64,000 nucleotides of DNA from Rhodospirillaceae bacterium (GCA_002722095.1 PBKG01000006.1:582001-646000), one strand, 5' to 3'; counted from the stretch's first letter, positions 15,722-24,758 are shown. Notes: generated by a model from the letters alone, not told the origin. Numbers and translations: made by a program.

Positions 15722-18232
15722 ATGACCGGCGGTTTTTCCCATGGGCGCGTGCGCGCCGTTTTGGGCCCCACTAACACGGGCAAGACCTATCTCGCGATCG
15801 ATCGCATGCTGGGCTATCCGTCGGGCATGATCGGTTTTCCGCTGCGTCTGTTGGCCCGCGAGAATTACGACCGTATCGTTTCCCTGAAAGGACGAAATTC
15901 CGTAGCGCTGATCACCGGCGAGGAAAAGATCATACCCGACAATCCGCGCTGGTTTGTCTGCACCGTTGAATCGATGCCCATGGATCGGCCGGTCGATTTT
16001 CTGGCAGTCGACGAGATCCAACTGTGCGGCGACCCGGAACGCGGACATATCTTTACCCAGCGTCTGTTACACGCACGTGGTCTCGCGGAAACGATGTTTC
16101 TGGGTGCCGATACCATGCGCCCGCTGGTTAACAAATTGGTGCCGGACGCGGAAATCGATGATCGCAAGCGATTTTCGACCCTCAGATATTCCGGCCCCCG
16201 CAAGATTACCCGCCTGCCGCGCCGCTCGGCTGTGGTCGCCTTTTCCGTCGATGAGGTCTACGCCATCGCCGAATTGATCCGGCGGCAACGGGGCGGCACT
16301 GCCGTGGTGTTAGGTGCTCTTAGCCCCCGCACCCGTAACGCCCAGGTCGCGCTCTACCAGGAAGGCGAAGTGGACTACATGGTCGCGACCGATGCCATCG
16401 GCATGGGACTGAACATGGACGTGGATCATGTTGCCTTCGCCGGCCTTCGCAAGTTCGATGGAAAGCGTCCGCGACCTTTGAGCCCGGCGGAAATCGGCCA
16501 AATCGCCGGTCGCGCCGGTCGGCATATGAATGACGGTACTTTTGGCGTTACCAATGAGGTCAAACCGCTGGACGAGGAAATTGTCGAAGCGGTTGAAAAC
16601 CACCGGTTCGAATCGCTGAAACACATTTATTGGCGTAACGCTTCCCTCGATTTCAATTCGCCGAAACGGCTTTTGAAGAGTTTGGAGCAGCCGCCGGCGC
16701 GTCTGGATTTGATACCGGCTCGCATGGATGACGATCACGACGCGCTTCTCCAACTTAGTGCCGATGCGGAAATCGCAGATATTGCTACCAACCCGGCGGC
16801 GGTGCGCCAGCTTTGGGAGGTTTGCCAAATTCCCGATTTTCGCAAAATGCTTGCCGATCACCATTTGCGGCTTTTGCGCGAGGTCTATCTCAATCTCAAC
16901 CGCCATCATGGCCAGTTGCCGGAGGATTGGGTCGCGGCACAGATCGGCCAGCTTGAAGCGGAGGCAGGCGGGATCGACTCTCTCACCACTCGCATCGCTC
17001 ATATCCGCACCTGGACCTACATTACCCATCGCGCCGATTGGCTTGATGACAGCCAGCATTGGCAGTCGCGCGCGCGCGAGATCGAGGACCGACTGTCCGA
17101 TGCGTTGCATCAGAAGCTGACCCAACAATTCGTCGACCGCCGCGCGGCTTTGTTTGACCGCAAACGCGGCGATGGAGAATTGCTGTCGGCGGTGACGGCG
17201 AAAGGTATTCTCGTCGTCGAGGGCGAAAAAGTGGGGCGGTTGGAAGGCCTGAAATTCGTGCCGTCGGCCGATGCGCTTGCCGACAAGGCGATCATGTCTG
17301 CCGCCCGACAGGCGCTGCGCCAGGATATGGGTACACGAGCGGCAGCCCTGATCGATTCCCAGGATAATGCGTTCCGTCTCGACAAGGATGGGCGTGTTCT
17401 GTGGAAGCGGGCGCCGGTAGGGCGTCTCAAACCGGGGCCGACCGCGCTTCAGCCCGAAATCGTCCTCGATCGAAACGAATATCTGGACGAAGCGCTGCGC
17501 CGGCGGATCGAACGACGGTTGACCGATTGGCTTAGGTTCTATTTGAAGGGCGAGTTCAAACCGCTATCAGGCCTTTTGGCGGCCGAGTGCCCGGCGACTG
17601 TGCGCGGGCTGCTGTTCCATCTTGGCGAGGGGTTGGGGTCTGTCACCCGAAAAACCGTTGGCCAGCTGGTAAACGGGCTTGATAGTGAAGGGCGTGCTTT
17701 CCTGAAATCCGGAAATGTTACCATCGGCACCACCGCTATTTATTGCCCGGCCTTGCTGAAGCTAGGGAAAATTCGCTTACGGGCTTTGCTTTGGTCCGTT
17801 GCGAATGAGTGTCCGGTGCCGGCGGTGGAATTCGAGCGACGGCCGACGGCTTATGACAAAGCCATGGCGCCCGCTGAATTTTGGCAGGCAACTGGCCACA
17901 TTTCTTTCGGCGCGGTGTCGCTGCGTATCGATTTGGTGGAAAAATTGGCGGGTGTCTTGAGGCGCAAAAGTCGGCAAGGCGCATTTTTGCTGACCCCGGA
18001 TCTGCTCCACAGAGCGGGTTGCGACGAAACGAACTTTAATGTGGTCGCGAACGCTCTTGGTTATCGTTGTTCGCAAGACGAGATCGGCGTGACGCTAATT
18101 CCGAAGTCTCGACCAAAACGCAAACGGGCCGCAAAAGGCAAAACCGGCAAAACAAAAGCTCGCCGCGGTCGTCCCGCGCCCGACCCAAATTCGCCATTCG
18201 CTGTGTTGCAGGAGCTGGTCGAGAGCAAATGA
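15722..18232 (+). CDS. Suv3-like ATP-dependent RNA helicase
   Basis: An 836-residue superfamily 2 helicase. Walker A GPTNTGKT is at 15-22, the DEIQ box at 97-100, and motif VI QIAGRAGR at 260-267. These are characteristic of the Suv3 group rather than DEAD-box enzymes. A lysine/arginine-rich tail (about 793-820) may bind RNA. The eukaryotic homolog is the mitochondrial degradosome helicase, and alphaproteobacteria carry close relatives. A role in RNA turnover is therefore likely but inferred. The stop overlaps the start of the next gene (ATGA), coupling it to an S4-domain RNA-binding protein. Confidence 0.9.
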   Translation: MTGGFSHGRVRAVLGPTNTGKTYLAIDRMLGYPSGMIGFPLRLLARENYDRIVSLKGRNSVALITGEEKIIPDNPRWFVCTVESMPMDRPVDFLAVDEIQLCGDPERGHIFTQRLLHARGLAETMFLGADTMRPLVNKLVPDAEIDDRKRFSTLRYSGPRKITRLPRRSAVVAFSVDEVYAIAELIRRQRGGTAVVLGALSPRTRNAQVALYQEGEVDYMVATDAIGMGLNMDVDHVAFAGLRKFDGKRPRPLSPAEIGQIAGRAGRHMNDGTFGVTNEVKPLDEEIVEAVENHRFESLKHIYWRNASLDFNSPKRLLKSLEQPPARLDLIPARMDDDHDALLQLSADAEIADIATNPAAVRQLWEVCQIPDFRKMLADHHLRLLREVYLNLNRHHGQLPEDWVAAQIGQLEAEAGGIDSLTTRIAHIRTWTYITHRADWLDDSQHWQSRAREIEDRLSDALHQKLTQQFVDRRAALFDRKRGDGELLSAVTAKGILVVEGEKVGRLEGLKFVPSADALADKAIMSAARQALRQDMGTRAAALIDSQDNAFRLDKDGRVLWKRAPVGRLKPGPTALQPEIVLDRNEYLDEALRRRIERRLTDWLRFYLKGEFKPLSGLLAAECPATVRGLLFHLGEGLGSVTRKTVGQLVNGLDSEGRAFLKSGNVTIGTTAIYCPALLKLGKIRLRALLWSVANECPVPAVEFERRPTAYDKAMAPAEFWQATGHISFGAVSLRIDLVEKLAGVLRRKSRQGAFLLTPDLLHRAGCDETNFNVVANALGYRCSQDEIGVTLIPKSRPKRKRAAKGKTGKTKARRGRPAPDPNSPFAVLQELVESK

Positions 18233-18636
18233 CAGCGGACACGACGGTCGGGGAAAAACTGCGGGTCGACAAGTGGCTATGGCATGCGCGCTTCTTTAAA
18301 AGTCGGACCCTGGCAGCAAAGCAGATCGCCGCAGGGAAATTTCGCATCAACAGGCAAGTGATAAAGAAACCACGGGCCGAAGTTCGGGCGGGCGACGTGC
18401 TGACTTTTCCGCAAGGTCCGCATATCCGAGTCATAGAGGTGATTGCGCTCGGCAGCCGTCGGGGGCCTGCGACCGAAGCGCGCACGCTTTACGAAGATCT
18501 CGATCCGCCGGGTGAGAAGAAATCAAGCCCAACGCCACCTCCAGTGGCCCCTCGCGACCCGGGTGCCGGGCGACCGACTAAAAAACATCGCCGCGCCATC
18601 GATCGTTTGAAAGCGTGGTTGAGATTTGGCGAGTAA
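18229..18636 (+). CDS. S4-domain RNA-binding protein, Hsp15-like
   Basis: A 135-residue protein with an S4 RNA-binding domain at about residues 10-75 (LRVDKWLWHARFFKSRTLAAK, then INRQVIKKPRAEVRAGDVLTF) and a proline/lysine-rich tail. It resembles Hsp15 (HslR), a heat-shock protein that binds 50S subunits with stalled nascent chains. The ATG at 18229 overlaps the helicase stop by four bases. The longer open frame upstream lies inside the helicase and is a shadow. Coupling to a helicase suggests a joint role in ribosome or RNA quality control. Confidence 0.85.
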   Translation: MTADTTVGEKLRVDKWLWHARFFKSRTLAAKQIAAGKFRINRQVIKKPRAEVRAGDVLTFPQGPHIRVIEVIALGSRRGPATEARTLYEDLDPPGEKKSSPTPPPVAPRDPGAGRPTKKHRRAIDRLKAWLRFGE

Positions 18637-18784
18637 CGGCCTATTTCAGTATAGGCTTGATGCGGAGCTGTTCCGTGTGTTAGGGCCATGAGGCGCGAGC
18701 TTTGGTCTCGCGTGTACCGTTGGGCGTGGGTGCACCGTGAAATTTAGCACCGGAATAAACGGTATTTAGGGTAGTGAGGGCGAA
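18637..18784. other. Leader region of fdxA with two hairpins
   Basis: A 148-base gap. It contains a hairpin CGCGAG/CTCGCG (18694-18699 with 18707-18712) and a second GGTGC/GCACC stem closer to the ferredoxin gene. Neither is followed by a clear T-run. They may end the upstream operon or sit in the fdxA leader. Confidence 0.35.
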
Positions 18785-19120
18785 ATGGCCTATGTGGTCA
18801 CCGACAATTGCATCAAATGCAAATATCAGGACTGTGTCGAAGTATGTCCTGTGGATTGCTTTTATGCCGGTGAAAACATGTTGGTCATCCATCCTGACGA
18901 ATGCATTGACTGTGGCGTTTGCGAGCCGGAATGCCCCGCGGAAGCTATTTTCCCGGATACCGAAGGCGAAGCCGAAAATTGGGTCGAGCTGAATCGGGAA
19001 TATGCGGAAAAATGGCCGAATATCACCGTCAAAGGCGAGGAACCTCCAGACGCCGACGAGTTCAAGGACGAAGAAGGCAAGCTCGATAAATATTTCAGTG
19101 CTGAGCCAGGCGAAGTTTGA
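18785..19120 (+). CDS. fdxA: 7Fe ferredoxin FdxA
   Basis: A 111-residue ferredoxin of the seven-iron type. The cysteine pattern is C9-C12-C17-C21 and C40-C43-C46-C50. The usual arrangement is one 3Fe-4S cluster on C9, C17 and C50 and one 4Fe-4S cluster on C21, C40, C43 and C46. The acidic C-terminal half (from about residue 58) is typical of alphaproteobacterial FdxA. It acts as a soluble electron carrier. Its neighbourhood with CarD is common in alphaproteobacteria. Confidence 0.95.
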   Translation: MAYVVTDNCIKCKYQDCVEVCPVDCFYAGENMLVIHPDECIDCGVCEPECPAEAIFPDTEGEAENWVELNREYAEKWPNITVKGEEPPDADEFKDEEGKLDKYFSAEPGEV

Positions 19121-19554
19121 CCGCGGCTTGATTGTGCAGGTCGAGACCTAGACAACGATTCGAAGAATCTGGGATCCCGCTTTGGCGCGTGGCGGGCAAA
19201 ATCCTGTAAAAACCGGAGAAAATGTGATATTCTAATGGGATATCGCCTAGGTAGCGTTCTAGGCTAGGCATAATCGCAGGCGGACCTGCCCGCATTTCAT
19301 CCGACAAAGATCTGCCACAGAAGGCAAGAATCAGAACAAAAAGGATGACTTGAACGGGACCTATCTGAAGATGCACGGGACGGCTGGAATATCAATATAC
19401 GGCGTCGAACGACCATCGGCGTCGTAGAGGAGCACGATTTTTTGTATCGAATTATGGCCACCGGCGAATGGAGCACCGGTCGCGCGGTACGGTAACGCGA
19501 AACATAACGAGGAACTTATAAACTCGGAATTTTAAACTCGGAGAAGAATTAAGC
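19121..19554. other. Gene-free interval between fdxA and carD
   Basis: A 434-base gap with no gene I can support. A minus-strand frame (19095-19376) starts with a hydrophobic stretch faintly like TatA, but it overlaps the end of fdxA and has no ribosome site. Directly before carD a 9-base direct repeat AAACTCGGA occurs at 19520-19528 and 19534-19542, followed by the ribosome site GGAGAAG. The repeat could be an operator or chance. Confidence 0.4.
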
Positions 19555-20052
19555 ATGGCTGCAAAACAAAAATTCAAAAAAAATGACTGGGTGGTCTATC
19601 CGACTCATGGCGTCGGCCGTGTCACCGGTATTGAAAAACAGGAAATCGAACAGGAATCGATTACCTTGATCGTGATCAGTTTCGAACAGGATCGTATGAC
19701 CCTGCGCGTTCCGGTAACCAAAGCCGAGGATTCGGGGTTGCGCAAATTATCGTCGAAGGACGAAATGAAATCGGCGCTCAAGACTTTGAAAGGGCGCAGT
19801 CGAGTTCGCCGCACCATGTGGAGCCGCCGCGCCCAGGAATATGAAGCAAAAATCAATTCCGGCAATCCGGTTTCGATCGCCGAGGTAGTGCGCGATCTTC
19901 ATCGTAGCGCCGGTCAGCCCGACCAATCCTATAGCGAACGCCAGATTTACCAGGCTGCGCTTGAGCGTTTGTCGCGTGAACTGGCGGCGGTTGAATCGAT
20001 AGACGAAGAGCAGGCGACCGAAAAGCTTGAGCAAATGTTGCAAGCCGCATAG
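19555..20052 (+). CDS. carD: CarD-family transcriptional regulator
   Basis: A 165-residue CarD/CdnL-type protein. The N-terminal RNA polymerase interaction domain (about 8-65) has the WVVYPTHGVGRVTGIEKQEI signature. The helical C-terminal domain (about 75-160) carries RRTMWSRRAQEYEAKINSG and the SYSERQIYQAALERLSRELA segment. These proteins bind the RNA polymerase beta subunit and stabilise open complexes at many promoters, including rRNA promoters. Length and sequence are typical for alphaproteobacteria. It precedes the degenerate phosphatase by 79 bases. Confidence 0.95.
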   Translation: MAAKQKFKKNDWVVYPTHGVGRVTGIEKQEIEQESITLIVISFEQDRMTLRVPVTKAEDSGLRKLSSKDEMKSALKTLKGRSRVRRTMWSRRAQEYEAKINSGNPVSIAEVVRDLHRSAGQPDQSYSERQIYQAALERLSRELAAVESIDEEQATEKLEQMLQAA

Positions 20053-20064
20053 GCTTTAAGCGAC

Positions 20065-20081
20065 ACGCCGCCGGGCGGCGT
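20065..20081 (+). terminator. GC-rich hairpin after carD
   Basis: An 8-base-pair inverted repeat ACGCCGCC/GGCGGCGT lies 13 bases after the carD stop, with a one-base centre, so in RNA it must open at the tip. No T-run follows, so it may pause or protect the 3' end rather than terminate. Confidence 0.35.
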
Positions 20082-20131
20082 CCCGGGCGGTGTGGCAAAT
20101 TTTCGCAAATGATCGGGCGCCTTGGTTGGCC

Positions 20132-20998
20132 ATGTCCGATTCACAGCAACCAGAAGCAGGATTGGAATCGATGCTCCCCCGCGGGGCATCCGCAGGTGCA
20201 GGTCGTGCACCAATCGCTGTTTTGCGCGGTGCGCGGCGGATTTGGACAATCGGCGCTGTGCACGGCGATACCAATCGTTTGGAAGCGCTTTGTCAGCAGT
20301 TGATTCCACGTTTCGAGCTTGGCGACAGGTTGGTTTTTCTTGGGAATTACCTCGGTTACGGCAATACCATACCCGAAACCGTCGACACGCTTTTGGCTCT
20401 TCGACGCGCTTTTATGGCGCGTCCGCCATACGTTCCGGCCGAAGACATCGTTTTTCTGCGTGGCTGTCAGGAAGAAATGCTGCGCTGTATCTTGGAACTG
20501 CAATTTGCAGTCGACCCTGGAAATATTCTGGAGTGGGCATTAGGCCGCGGTGCCGGCCCGACCATTAGCGCATATGGCGGCGACCAGGAGGCGGGGTTGG
20601 CATGCGCCCGCGACGGGCCGCTGGCGCTAACCCGCTGGACCGGCGCGGTCCGGGAAAATCTTCGCCAGCGTCCGGGCCACGCGGATTTAATGAGTAACCT
20701 TCACTGGGCTGCGTGTACCCATGATCAAAAACTGCTGTTCGTGTCATCCGGCCTCGATACTTCGAAGCAGATTGGTGCCCAGTCGGACAGTTTTTGGTGG
20801 GCTGGGCGCAGCTTTGCGGCCATAAATGCGCCGTATGGCGATTTTGAGAAAATTGTCCGCGGTTTCGATCCTGCCCAAGCCGGATATGCCGAAACACCGT
20901 TTACGATCACTGTAGATGGCGGTTGCGGGTTTGGCGGCCATTTGATGGCGGTTTGCCTATCGCCAGAAGGTGCCATTCTTCATCGATTGGCAGTTTAA
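20132..20998 (+). CDS. Metallophosphatase-fold protein lacking the metal-binding motifs (probable pseudo-phosphatase)
   Basis: A 288-residue protein laid out like a bacterial Ser/Thr (PPP-type) phosphatase but with its signature motifs altered. Where GDxHG is expected it has GAVHGD (41-46). GDxxDRG is replaced by GNYLGYG (71-77) and GNHE by GCQEE (111-115). Thus most metal ligands (Asp, Asp, Asn, His) are gone while the spacing is kept, which suggests a folded but non-catalytic protein. I chose the ATG at 20132; an upstream start at 20090 would add 14 residues. The partner is unknown. Confidence 0.7.
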   Translation: MSDSQQPEAGLESMLPRGASAGAGRAPIAVLRGARRIWTIGAVHGDTNRLEALCQQLIPRFELGDRLVFLGNYLGYGNTIPETVDTLLALRRAFMARPPYVPAEDIVFLRGCQEEMLRCILELQFAVDPGNILEWALGRGAGPTISAYGGDQEAGLACARDGPLALTRWTGAVRENLRQRPGHADLMSNLHWAACTHDQKLLFVSSGLDTSKQIGAQSDSFWWAGRSFAAINAPYGDFEKIVRGFDPAQAGYAETPFTITVDGGCGFGGHLMAVCLSPEGAILHRLAV

Positions 20999-21019
20999 AT
21001 TCTCGCCGATGTTCGCACG

Positions 21020-21037
21020 CCGGTTTTCCAAAACCGG
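21020..21037. repeat. 18-base palindrome downstream of the phosphatase-like gene
   Basis: CCGGTTTT and AAAACCGG are separated by two bases. It lies 22 bases after the stop of the upstream gene and is not followed by a T-run on either strand. It could be an operator for a dimeric regulator or a 3'-end hairpin. Confidence 0.5.
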
Positions 21038-21209
21038 TTCTGTAGGCCGAAATTTGATTATTTTTATCGGAAATTTCAAATGAGCATCGCAGGAAGCAGT
21101 TTTATTGCGTTGCGGAATAAAAGAAAGCAATAGAATCATCGGTTCACAAAAAAACATTAAATTTCAAATGTTAATAACGTTTTTTTGAAGAGATTGAATC
21201 AAATTGCCG

Positions 21210-21239
21210 TTGCCTCAATCGCCCCCTAACCCCTAGAAT
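21210..21239 (+). promoter_or_regulatory. Predicted sigma70-type promoter of rpoH
   Basis: A -35 TTGCCT (21210-21215), an 18-base spacer and a -10 TAGAAT (21234-21239). Start of transcription would be near 21246, giving a leader of roughly 200 bases. No sigma32-type promoter is evident nearby. Confidence 0.5.
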
Positions 21240-21442
21240 GATAATGCAGCAAGGGCGGATTATCTTTTCTTGACCGTTGTAGTCGGGAATTCCCCGAAGT
21301 TACCGCCCAATAGATTGCTGTCACATATGGGGTGCTCGTGGGATTTGAATTTGTCTCCCGCGAATTTGGTCGAATATGCGATTTAACGGTGATCCTCTGC
21401 ACGTTCGATCCCGTATCCCATAAGGGAAAGGTTAGGTGCGAA

Positions 21443-22324
21443 ATGGCGATTATCGACGATCCACAAACTCAGGCGGCGAACACACGCTTTATTCGTAAAA
21501 CAATGCGTGAGCCACTGCTTTCGCGCGAGCTGGAATTCGAACTTGCCAAAAAATGGCGCGATAAGGGCGATGAAAAATCGTTGCACCGGTTGATCAATGC
21601 CTATGCACGATTGGCAGTCAGTATCGCAGGCCGATTTCGTCACTACGGATTGCCTTTCGGCGACCTGGTACAGGAAGGCATGGTCGGGCTCATGCAAGCG
21701 GCCGAACGTTTCGAGCCTGAGCGCCAGGTGCGCTTTTCCACCTATGCATCTTGGTGGATCCGCTCGGCGATCCAGGACTTCATCTTGCGCAACTGGTCGA
21801 TTGTACGTACCGGCACCACCTCGGCGCAAAAATCGCTATTTTTCAATTTGCGGCGTTTGCGCGCTCGGATCGATGGTGCCAACGCAAATATCATGAACGA
21901 TACCGCGCGTCAGGAGATCGCCGACCAACTGAAGGTCAAGCTCAGCGACGTCGAAAGCATGGAAATGCGTTTGAGCGGTGGAGACCAGTCACTAAATGCG
22001 GTGGTCGGCGAGGGCTCTGATGATCAATGGCAGGATTTGCTACCCGACGAGCGGCCGACGCCTGAAAAAGTCGTGACGGGGCTGAAGGATTCAGAAACCC
22101 GGTCACGGTGGTTGGAATCCGCACTTGGTGAATTGAGCGACCGCGAGCAGAAGATCATCCGCGAACGTCGTCTTGTCGATGATGGCGCCACCCTCGAACA
22201 GCTGGGACAGGCCCTTGGTGTCAGTAAGGAGCGGGTGCGGCAATTGGAACAGCGTGCTCTCGGCAAGCTGCGCCAGCATTTGGAAAATTCCGTCGTAATC
22301 CAGGACGATCTGTTCAACGAGTAG
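21443..22324 (+). CDS. rpoH: RNA polymerase sigma-32 factor (RpoH family)
   Basis: A 293-residue heat-shock-type sigma factor. Region 2 contains GDLVQEGMVGLMQAAERF and the FSTYASWWIRSAIQDFILRNW -10 recognition block (about 73-118). The RpoH box is visible as AQKSLFFNLRRLR (128-140). Region 4 ends with the helix-turn-helix LEQLGQALGVSKERVRQLEQ. The start at 21443 fits the family; an upstream extension of 37 residues is not family-like. Alphaproteobacteria often carry several rpoH genes with different stress inputs (for example RpoH2 in oxidative stress). I cannot tell which this is. Confidence 0.92.
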   Translation: MAIIDDPQTQAANTRFIRKTMREPLLSRELEFELAKKWRDKGDEKSLHRLINAYARLAVSIAGRFRHYGLPFGDLVQEGMVGLMQAAERFEPERQVRFSTYASWWIRSAIQDFILRNWSIVRTGTTSAQKSLFFNLRRLRARIDGANANIMNDTARQEIADQLKVKLSDVESMEMRLSGGDQSLNAVVGEGSDDQWQDLLPDERPTPEKVVTGLKDSETRSRWLESALGELSDREQKIIRERRLVDDGATLEQLGQALGVSKERVRQLEQRALGKLRQHLENSVVIQDDLFNE

Positions 22325-22347
22325 GTTGGGTTGTCCGGCTAACGGAT

Positions 22348-23805
22348 CTAAATCACCAGTTTTACGCTTTCGCCCGCCGGGACAGTGTCTGTCTGGCGGG
22401 CGAATTCGTTCAGGACCCGAAACCATGATTCTTTGTAGGTCGACACTGCCATGCGCCGAGAAAGGCTGGACACTCTGGCCGGGGTTTCGAGCTGTACAAC
22501 TTGAAGATGGAGTGGGCGGATCGAATCCGCTTCTGACGCGCTAATTCTACGAAAGCTGTATGTGGTATCGCGTAAGCCGTAGGATAGCTGAGACATGACG
22601 CGGCTCGGTGCGATAAACAGAAATCGATATATATGTTTGCGGTCGTAGCGTATGGCGACCGCGCGCAGCGTCACCGTTCCGTTTCGGGACTTGGCCTCGG
22701 TCCAGCCGGTTGCCGCGTCCATCCCGTTGATACGTAGCGGCTCCATATCCCGCAACCGCAGTTTTCTTGCCCAGGCGTTAGCTAAATAAGACCGCATCGA
22801 GCCTTGGAACGGTCTCGAGGCGAGATCGAAGATGATCCCACTGCCGCGCGGACCTTTGGCGATCACTTCGCTGGGAGAGTTTTGAATGCGGAACCCCTTC
22901 GGCACCCGGAAGGAAAACCGCAGCGCGGCATGCGTGAAAACTCGGCCACGTACGACGCCTTGCTCTGGATCGTCGCCGAACACCATACCGTTGATGTTTT
23001 TCAGAAAGTTTTCCTTGTAGCTCAGCTGCCAACCGCCGCGCGCGATCTTTGCGTGGCGAATGGAACGGCGCACGCGATCGATCGTGCGTGGGTGGCTCGA
23101 CGTCATGTCGCGCGCATCGACACTTCCTGCCGGGCGTCCGTCGATGACCGCACTCAATTGGCTATGAGCACGGAGGTTCCCGAGGAAACTTGCCAAACCG
23201 TCGGGGTTGTAGCCGGCACGGCCCATATAGCGAACCCCGAGCACGTCGGCTTCGTGTTCCTGCTCCTGGGAAAATCCGGCCAAGCGTTGCTGAGCCAAAC
23301 CGACTGCCGCATTACCGAGACCGTTTGTGCCCAGCACCGCACCAAGCAAACCAGCCGCCATTGCCTCGCGACGGGCGCGTTCTGCTGCTTCGATCCGTTT
23401 GGAGGTGTGGCGTGCGACGACATGGCCGATTTCGTGGCCGAGAACGCCGGCCACTTCTGCTTCGTCGCTGGCCAATGCGACCAGGCCGCGGGTGATATAG
23501 ATGAACCCGCCCGGTAAGGCGAAGGCGTTTACATCTGGGCTGTTCAGAAGTGTGAATCGAAAACCGATGTCCTGTCGTCCGGTCGCACGTACTAGCCGCG
23601 ACGCGATAAGCGCAAAATAGCCTCCGACTTTTGGATCGTCGTAGACACCGCCATATTCCTCAATGATTTTCGGGTGATTCTGGCTGCCGAGTTGTTTTTC
23701 CTCGCGCGGCGTCAAGGCCTGGGCCAAACAGGTGGGGCAAAACCCGGCCAATGCGCTGCCAGCCATCAAGCCGCAAAAATGACGCCTGTGCAACTGAAGT
23801 GCCAT
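22348..23805 (-). CDS. Exported M48-family zinc metalloprotease (BepA/YfgC-like, without TPRs)
   Basis: A 485-residue exported protease. An N-terminal signal segment with an RRHF motif (residues 7-10) is followed by the zinc motif HEIGH at 124-128 and the third ligand in EHEADVLG (183-190). Pattern and spacing are those of periplasmic M48 proteases that guard outer-membrane protein assembly. The C-terminal half (about 290-480) is not a TPR domain but a beta-rich segment found in related alphaproteobacterial proteins. A ribosome site GAGGA precedes the ATG. The gene is convergent with rpoH, 23 bases apart. Confidence 0.88.
   Translation of the reverse strand: MALQLHRRHFCGLMAGSALAGFCPTCLAQALTPREEKQLGSQNHPKIIEEYGGVYDDPKVGGYFALIASRLVRATGRQDIGFRFTLLNSPDVNAFALPGGFIYITRGLVALASDEAEVAGVLGHEIGHVVARHTSKRIEAAERARREAMAAGLLGAVLGTNGLGNAAVGLAQQRLAGFSQEQEHEADVLGVRYMGRAGYNPDGLASFLGNLRAHSQLSAVIDGRPAGSVDARDMTSSHPRTIDRVRRSIRHAKIARGGWQLSYKENFLKNINGMVFGDDPEQGVVRGRVFTHAALRFSFRVPKGFRIQNSPSEVIAKGPRGSGIIFDLASRPFQGSMRSYLANAWARKLRLRDMEPLRINGMDAATGWTEAKSRNGTVTLRAVAIRYDRKHIYRFLFIAPSRVMSQLSYGLRDTTYSFRRISASEADSIRPLHLQVVQLETPARVSSLSRRMAVSTYKESWFRVLNEFARQTDTVPAGESVKLVI
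22371..22402. repeat. Strong hairpin in the 3' end of the M48 gene
   Basis: An 8-base stem CGCCCGCC/GGCGGGCG (22371-22378 with 22395-22402) has an inner GACA/TGTC stem. It lies in the convergent ends of rpoH and the M48 gene and could act as a bidirectional barrier, but no T-run follows on either strand. Confidence 0.45.
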
Positions 23806-23915
23806 TGAAGAGGTCCTCTCCGTATTTAAAACGCGCCACCCAAGCGTCTTCGCTGAAATTTTCTCGTTTTATGAGCTGCCATGCAAGACGGTACGAAAGC
23901 TATTTCCTTTTTTGG

Positions 23916-24683
23916 TTAGTCCAGAATCTCGATTTGTTCCGGGTGTGTGGCTTCGATGAAAGGACCGTTCCAATTTTTGATCCAGCCACGTACCCGGACA
24001 CGCTTTCCCGCCAGTGCGGATAGTGAAACCCCGCTCTTTTTGAACGTGCGCAGATGCCGTTTTTTAACCGAAATCGTAAAATCGCTCCGCCAATCTTCAT
24101 CGAAATTTATATAGGTACGTTTGCGGCGCTCCGCCACCTTGAACACACGCCCTTCGACAAGTTGAAAGGAGTTGATGTAGCGACCCGCATTCTCTGCATT
24201 TCGGACACGATAGAAGGGGTGGCGCCATATTCCGCGACGGTTGGCGCGGGCCTCGCGCTCGAGCGACAGCATCTCGCTTACCAAAGCCCGGTTGTCACGA
24301 AAGCTATAGACCCGTGCCATGCCGGCTTGCAGCATTTCACCCTGAATCCAGGTACCTGCGGCGTCATGGAGATGAGCCAGTAGACGACCGTGCCGATCAA
24401 TTTCGCGTCCGCCAAAGGACAGCATCAGTCGGCGCCCGAGGGTGAGTTTCTCCAGCCGTCTGCGGGACTTTTCACCTAACGGCCAGGCACGGAAACCTTT
24501 GCGGCCTAGTGGCAGCTTTGGCGCTTGGAGGCCCACCAGGCGCACTTGTTTGCCCGATTTGAGCACCAAAGTGTCGCCGTCGATGATCTCAACCGCCACC
24601 TCGGTGCCCTTCCGAATCAGCTCGCCCGCGCTAGCCGTTTGGAGAAAGGCCAAAAAAAAGATCGAAAACCAACACAATCGCAT
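23916..24683 (-). CDS. Secreted staphylococcal nuclease-like (thermonuclease) protein
   Basis: A 255-residue protein with a signal peptide (about 1-19, ending TASA) and an SNase-fold domain at about 25-150. VEIIDGDTLVL, RLVGLQAPKLP and the REIDRHGRLLAHLH block match the nuclease active-site strands. The C-terminal part (about 165-255) resembles an OB-like extension common in exported SNase proteins. It probably cleaves extracellular or periplasmic nucleic acid, but not all active-site residues are certain. I chose the ATG at 24683, which begins right at the signal peptide; a start 14 codons upstream is also open. Confidence 0.8.
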   Translation of the reverse strand: MRLCWFSIFFLAFLQTASAGELIRKGTEVAVEIIDGDTLVLKSGKQVRLVGLQAPKLPLGRKGFRAWPLGEKSRRRLEKLTLGRRLMLSFGGREIDRHGRLLAHLHDAAGTWIQGEMLQAGMARVYSFRDNRALVSEMLSLEREARANRRGIWRHPFYRVRNAENAGRYINSFQLVEGRVFKVAERRKRTYINFDEDWRSDFTISVKKRHLRTFKKSGVSLSALAGKRVRVRGWIKNWNGPFIEATHPEQIEILD

Positions 24684-24758
24684 GGCTTTAATATAGCCGA
24701 GTCCGGCGCGTCGATTTATAACCAAACGACGAACTCAGCATCGCTTAGATTGAAAAAC

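Larger units (their letters stand above)
20999..21442. other. Long leader and control region of rpoH
   Basis: A 444-base AT-rich interval before the sigma factor gene. It contains a perfect 18-base palindrome (21020-21037, CCGGTTTT-CC-AAAACCGG), a good sigma70-type promoter at 21210-21239, and a palindrome GGGAATTCCC near 21287-21296 in the transcribed leader. The predicted 5' UTR of about 200 bases is long enough for post-transcriptional control of rpoH, as is known in other bacteria, but no specific RNA element is recognisable. Confidence 0.5.

Noticed and set aside
19095..19376. A 93-residue minus-strand frame beginning with a TatA-like hydrophobic stretch
   Set aside because: It overlaps the end of fdxA, lacks a ribosome site, and the rest does not fit TatA.
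24525..24758. An N-terminal extension of the prolyl iminopeptidase gene
   Set aside because: This segment overlaps the divergent nuclease gene and adds 78 residues that are not part of the family.
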